Source: Mesaphorura yosii (Eukaryota > Arthropoda > Collembola > Poduromorpha > Tullbergiidae). From it: a stretch of 64,000 bases of DNA. Of this stretch, positions 60,201-64,000 are shown in pieces. The stretch covers positions 62,001-126,000 of the forward strand of contig WIXG01000139.1 of NCBI GenBank assembly GCA_009869945.1. The letters run 5' to 3'. The notes under the pieces are model-generated. The model saw nothing but the letters and a program-made list of their open reading frames with translations, did not search any database and was not told the DNA's origin. Made by a program: the position numbers and the translations under genes. How positions within the stretch are numbered: the stretch's first letter is position 1; each line of letters starts with the position of its first letter.

Positions 60201-63200
60201 TTTAATTAGTATTAATTGCCATGTGTGCTCTCATCCTGCCTCGCGGCTTGCAGAAAAAGGAAATGAATGAGAAAGTTTGTAAAGAAAATGTTTTGTTTCA
60301 AGAAGTTTGTAGTATAATTCTGGCCCGTGGCTCTTCGTCTCCGTCAGAGTCCGGGCCAACTTTCTTTCCTGTCCATGTCCACATCTGCTTAATTCGTTAC
60401 TGGTACCAGCATCGTAATAAACTTGCAGAGCGTTAGTAAAGCATTCACATGATGATGAGGCTCATTCAAAACTTCTCAAAGTTTCATAATTAAACCCTTA
60501 AGTAGGCAAAGACATTATGCCGCCCGAGAGTAGGAGAAAGTAACATCGCACCACTTTACTTTATTAATTCGGCGGAGATACACAAATTTGGTGTGGTTGA
60601 TGACACGATGTGGGTGTATCTGACGCTGCCCTGGTTGAGTTGTTTCGTGCTTGTCCTTGCATTAATATGTTAATGAGGTTACGAGACTGTTTGTTTGCAG
60701 TAGGGTAAGACTTCGGGCCTTTGAGTCCTTGGTAAGGTGTGATCAGTGAGATAAACTCAGTCGGTCTTTTGCTCGTAACTTTTCTTGGCTAGCCTCAGCG
60801 TCTTTCCCATTGCATTTACACTATAGTATGTCTCCGAACGTGTGTATGGGTAGTGCTGTTCTTGTCATAAGTGCTGGAGCATAAAAGCAAGATCGCAAAA
60901 ATGCAAAATAAAGTGATCAATTAAGTTAAACTCAAAGCGAGGTCTTTGCGAAATTAATTCCTAGGTATTGTAAGATCGATTACATTTTGAATTCGACTCA
61001 TCACACTGTAAAATGGGAAGACGTACATCATTAACTGACACCGAGGTGGCACAAATCAGCGTATTAACAGACGCTGGACACAGCCAAGAGAAATTGCCGG
61101 CCTAGTTGTTCACAAACTGTCGTCCCCAACGTTCTGAGACTTGGCGAGAATTATGGTCAAAATTACTCTACAGCACGGCAGAAGGTCACCGAGTAGAGCC
61201 GAAGAAGAATGGCCAGATTGGTTTCAGAATCACAGTTTTCCATCCGACAAATTTTGGACGAACTGAAAAATAATCTCTTTTGGGACTGTTCAGAGCATTT
61301 TGGTAAAAATTCCTCACCGTAAGTACACCAAACGCTTAAGGCAACCTAAGCTAACTGACGTGCATAAGTATGCAAGGTTAGAATTTTCGAAAAAGCACAT
61401 GATTGGGGCGGCAAAGAGTGGAACAAGGTCAACTGGTCTTCTCCGACGAGAAGTGGAATCTCAATGTTCCAAACGAAAACCAATTTTATTGACACGATTT
61501 AAGGAAAGAGCAGAATACTTCTCCAAAAGGCAGCAAGGTAAGTAGATCTCAATCTGTAGTATTTAACTCAATATTTCATAGGCGGTGGTTCATTTATGCT
61601 TTGGGGCTGATTCGATTCATACGTCCAGCCACACTAGGGACTGGTTCTGAAGACAAAGTCCGGACCTCAACCGTATTGAAAACCTTTGGGGCATCATGAC
61701 GCGTACCGTCTATGTTAATGGAACACAATTTCAAACGTTAATGACTGAGACTGGCAATTGAAATGGCATGGAACAGCATTCCTCTTCAAACATTGAGAAA
61801 TTTGATCAATTTCAGAAAAATAAAATTTTTCAAGTCGTTTATAATCGGGAAATCGGTTTCATTGGTTAGATTAGATCGGAAACAGGAGTGACACATGTCA
61901 ATTTTTGTCTGAGAAATACATTGTTTGTAATTGTAATCTCCTGAGTTTATCTTATTTGATCACTTAGTTCTTCATCTTTTGACTGTAATTTTTTAGCTAA
62001 TTCCTTTTTGTAAAATCTAACGTGGTGTAGTAGCGTCGTGTCCCTTGCTGTACCTTTGTAGTAAATAAAAAAATTGGAGAATGGAATCAGAAGTTACGAG
62101 CAAAAATCCCTCTGAGTTTATCTCACTGATCACATCTTACTTTCTACTTGTATATTCAGGTTCAACTTAAATCATTTACATTCATTTCATTTTGGATTGC
62201 TCAAATTATAGGAGCAAATGTGTGTATGGTGGCTGGACACGAATAATTCACGCTTGTCGTAACCGAGTTCAGACTGCTGTACACTAGTTCCATGCGTACC
62301 TGGCTGGAAGACTTCATACTGGAGTTTGGTTACCACTTCAGAAACGAAATCAGGGTCAGCATGGGCAAAGAATGGCACGGAAGCGACCAAACTTCGACAG
62401 TTGTAGTTGACTACGTCCTGGACACGAGAGATAAGAAAAAGAGAGGAGGCCATTACTGAATGCTTGTCAGAGAAGACAAAACGTGAAACGAGGGCAGCAA
62501 ATGAGAAACTTAAATCAATACTCCTTCGCTCCCACCGGCATAACTGCTGCTACAGCCTCGGCCTCTAACCTATTTTGTAACTTTGGAACTTACCCCGCGA
62601 AGTTTTTCAGACAGTTCGCCCAGAATGGCGTCCTCATCAAAAAATTTGCCCTGATACCGATGCTCAAAGTACTCCGTGATCCTGGCTCGCATATTTCTCG
62701 GCAGTTTGCGGTACGCCATGTATTCTTCGACTTGTTTCAGCTGAAAAGAGCAGAGGCGATTAGTCATAATTGGCAACGTTTATGGTAATACATAATCGGG
62801 CACGGACAGGAATTTGCTATGAATCGTGGACTCTTGAAATATTCAGTTCGATTTTCACCAACGTGAGTTTAATCGAATTCCCTCTCTCATCCGCATTTGT
62901 GGATGACTGTTTACTTAAGTCGGTATTTATTTGTACACCAAGAATCTACAAAGTACGAATAATATATTGTTCTCACAAGAATAGGAATACAAATAGAAGA
63001 AGCTGATGATCTCAAACCTCAAAAATGGCCGCGAGCGAGAAAAGGAAAGACCAAAGACCAAGACGGAATAAAATATTTTACAAAATAAACAGCAAATGCG
63101 ATTCAGTAAAACTAAAATAGAAGTCGGGATTTCGAGAAGTAATATTATAATTCGCAATGGGAAAACAATACACTGCAGATCTAAGACAGTTCAGGCCCAA

Positions 63201-63702
63201 GCGATGGTCTCTGGGTTTTATAGCTTCGAGGGAGCAAACATCGACGAAGAGTGTGGCTACTCAAGACTCCTGTTTTGGTATTGGAAAAATGATTTCGAAT
63301 AAAAATGGAAATGAAAGGAATTACGACCCAAGCAAGGTCGGGCGCAGCGGAGATTCGGCACATAAAGTCTTAAGATCGTTAACCGACCACCAATGCAAGC
63401 ATAAAGCAGCCGACCGCTTGCATGGACCCATTTTATTGAAACCGGATCGAAACAGTAGAAATCAAAATTCTTTCGCTGATTACCTTTTCGCGATACTGAC
63501 GTCTTGACGAGTCCAGACTCTGAATCAGATTTGTTGCGTGACCCAGGAAGAGCGCATAGCAAGTTGCTCCAGAAATCATTGAAAGCATCGTTAACCACAT
63601 ATCCGTGAGTGTGTCTGGCGGGAAACGGCCGTACCCAATGCACAGCATGTGAGACATAGCTTTGAACAACGCCCAAGAGTATTGCTCCAACCAGTACGCC
63701 TC
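57204..63702 (-). CDS. Ih: Ih/HCN channel, 5' part outside the window
   Basis: Seven minus-strand exons: 63702-63484, 62740-62594, 62417-62300, 59979-59908, 59817-59739, 59143-59018 and 57903-57204, in frame to a TAA, 486 residues. The first exon carries the pore ([12 protein letters not shown], potassium-type GYG) and S6 ([21 protein letters not shown]). Then come the C-linker ([30 protein letters not shown]) and the cyclic-nucleotide-binding domain ([38 protein letters not shown]) with the Glu and Arg that hold cAMP. The C-terminal exon after RLNKIGKNP is a long Ser/Pro/Thr/Gln tail (about 230 residues) unlike the rest. HCN channels carry the hyperpolarisation-activated pacemaker current. 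The N-terminus and S1-S5 exons lie beyond 63702 and were not found before the window edge. The 2.3-kb intron (59980-62299) contains a Tc1-like insertion. Confidence 0.93.
60073..60222. promoter_or_regulatory. TAATTA-rich patch in an Ih intron
   Basis: About 150 bp with dense homeodomain-type cores: GAATTAATTAAG near 60073-60084, TTTTAATTAATTAG near 60164-60177, and GTAATTATTTAATTAG followed by TATTAATTG near 60194-60218. Between them is a small inverted repeat, AAAGGG/CCCTTT (about 60150-60166). It is proposed as an intronic enhancer; no function is shown. Confidence 0.35.
60735..62137 (+). mobile_element. Second Tc1-like transposon, in an Ih intron, decayed
   Basis: The terminal inverted repeats begin AGGTGTGATCAGTGAGATAA (left) and match the complement of the right end at 42 of 47 positions. 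TA flanks both ends (60733-60734, 62138-62139); total 1403 bp. Inner copies of the repeat lie at 60911-60936 and, inverted, 61941-61966, so the ends are again about 200-bp IR/DR arms, in a family distinct from the element at 26727. A transposase start remains at 61013 ([20 protein letters not shown]), with the helix-turn-helix region following. Later fragments (EWNK..SSP, around 61400-61450; [18 protein letters not shown]-like near 61670) are in different frames with stops, and sequence is missing from the middle. It cannot encode a transposase. It lies opposite in sense to the host gene and well away from splice sites. Confidence 0.9.
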
Positions 63703-64000
63703 CTGCAATCACAAATTACGAAATTATTGAATTGAGTAGGAACAGTATGCCCTTTTGATGAATATGGAATGAGAGGCACGCAATTATTTCTTTATGATCC
63801 CAGAATTGCAAAATACCAGTCTAGGCTCACTTAATCCCTGCAAGTCGTGCTCTAGTTAGCGAGTTCTTGCACTGGAACCACGCGCCGGGAACATTCTGCT
63901 TCAGCGACCTATGCCTATGATAGATTAGCAGTGTCATGTCGACGTCATGTCCCTATTTTCGGCTCTATTCACGGCCGACTCGTGTATAACGTTCACCATA
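63703..64000 (-). other. Ih intron reaching the window edge
   Basis: Directly upstream (to the right) of the pore exon is an acceptor ending TTGCAG. The remaining 298 bp show no HCN S1-S5 sequence in any minus-strand frame, so this is taken as intron continuing past the window. Confidence 0.6.

Overview
The window is eukaryotic nuclear DNA. It has split genes with short GT-AG introns, AATAAA poly(A) signals and Tc1-like transposons. The gene set (an exuperantia homologue, a DSC1/NaCP60E-type channel, an Ih/HCN channel) points to an arthropod. Many introns of 50-100 bp fit a pancrustacean, perhaps a branchiopod crustacean, but that last step is a guess. No rRNA, tRNA, CRISPR array or LTR-type element was recognised.

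Layout. 1-7.0 kb holds no secure gene, only one possible 3' terminal exon (3877-4010) and a 972-bp inverted-repeat element rich in TTGGCC words (4819-5790). 7.1-8.1 kb (minus) is a CNBP-like zinc-knuckle protein. 8.2-12.5 kb has no recognisable gene and contains one patch that looks like a cloning linker. 12.6-20.3 kb is a compact cluster of four housekeeping or germline genes: exu-like (+), COA1-like (-), SPAG7-like (-) and SNX1/2-like (+). exu and COA1 are tail to tail with their poly(A) signals about 40 bp apart. SPAG7 and SNX1/2 diverge from a shared 1.1-kb upstream region.

20.3-41.6 kb is a 21-kb stretch with no recognised coding sequence. It holds a 426-bp foldback repeat (21538-21963), a decayed Tc1-like element with complete ends (26727-28269), and several homeodomain/POU-like motif patches that could be regulatory DNA for the channel gene downstream. 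41.6-55.0 kb (+) is a complete four-domain voltage-gated channel of 33 coding exons whose selectivity ring reads D-E-E-A, the DSC1/BSC1 (NaCP60E) signature. 57.2-63.7 kb (-) is the 3' two-thirds or so of an Ih/HCN channel. Its 5' exons lie past the right edge, and one of its introns carries a second Tc1-like element (60735-62137).

The two channel genes, both set to control membrane excitability, are tail to tail. The other genes cover mRNA localisation and binding (Exu, CNBP), endosomal sorting (SNX), respiratory chain assembly (COA1) and an R3H protein (SPAG7). They share a neighbourhood rather than a pathway. All exon models come from reading frames, splice consensus and remembered family sequences; nothing was aligned by software.
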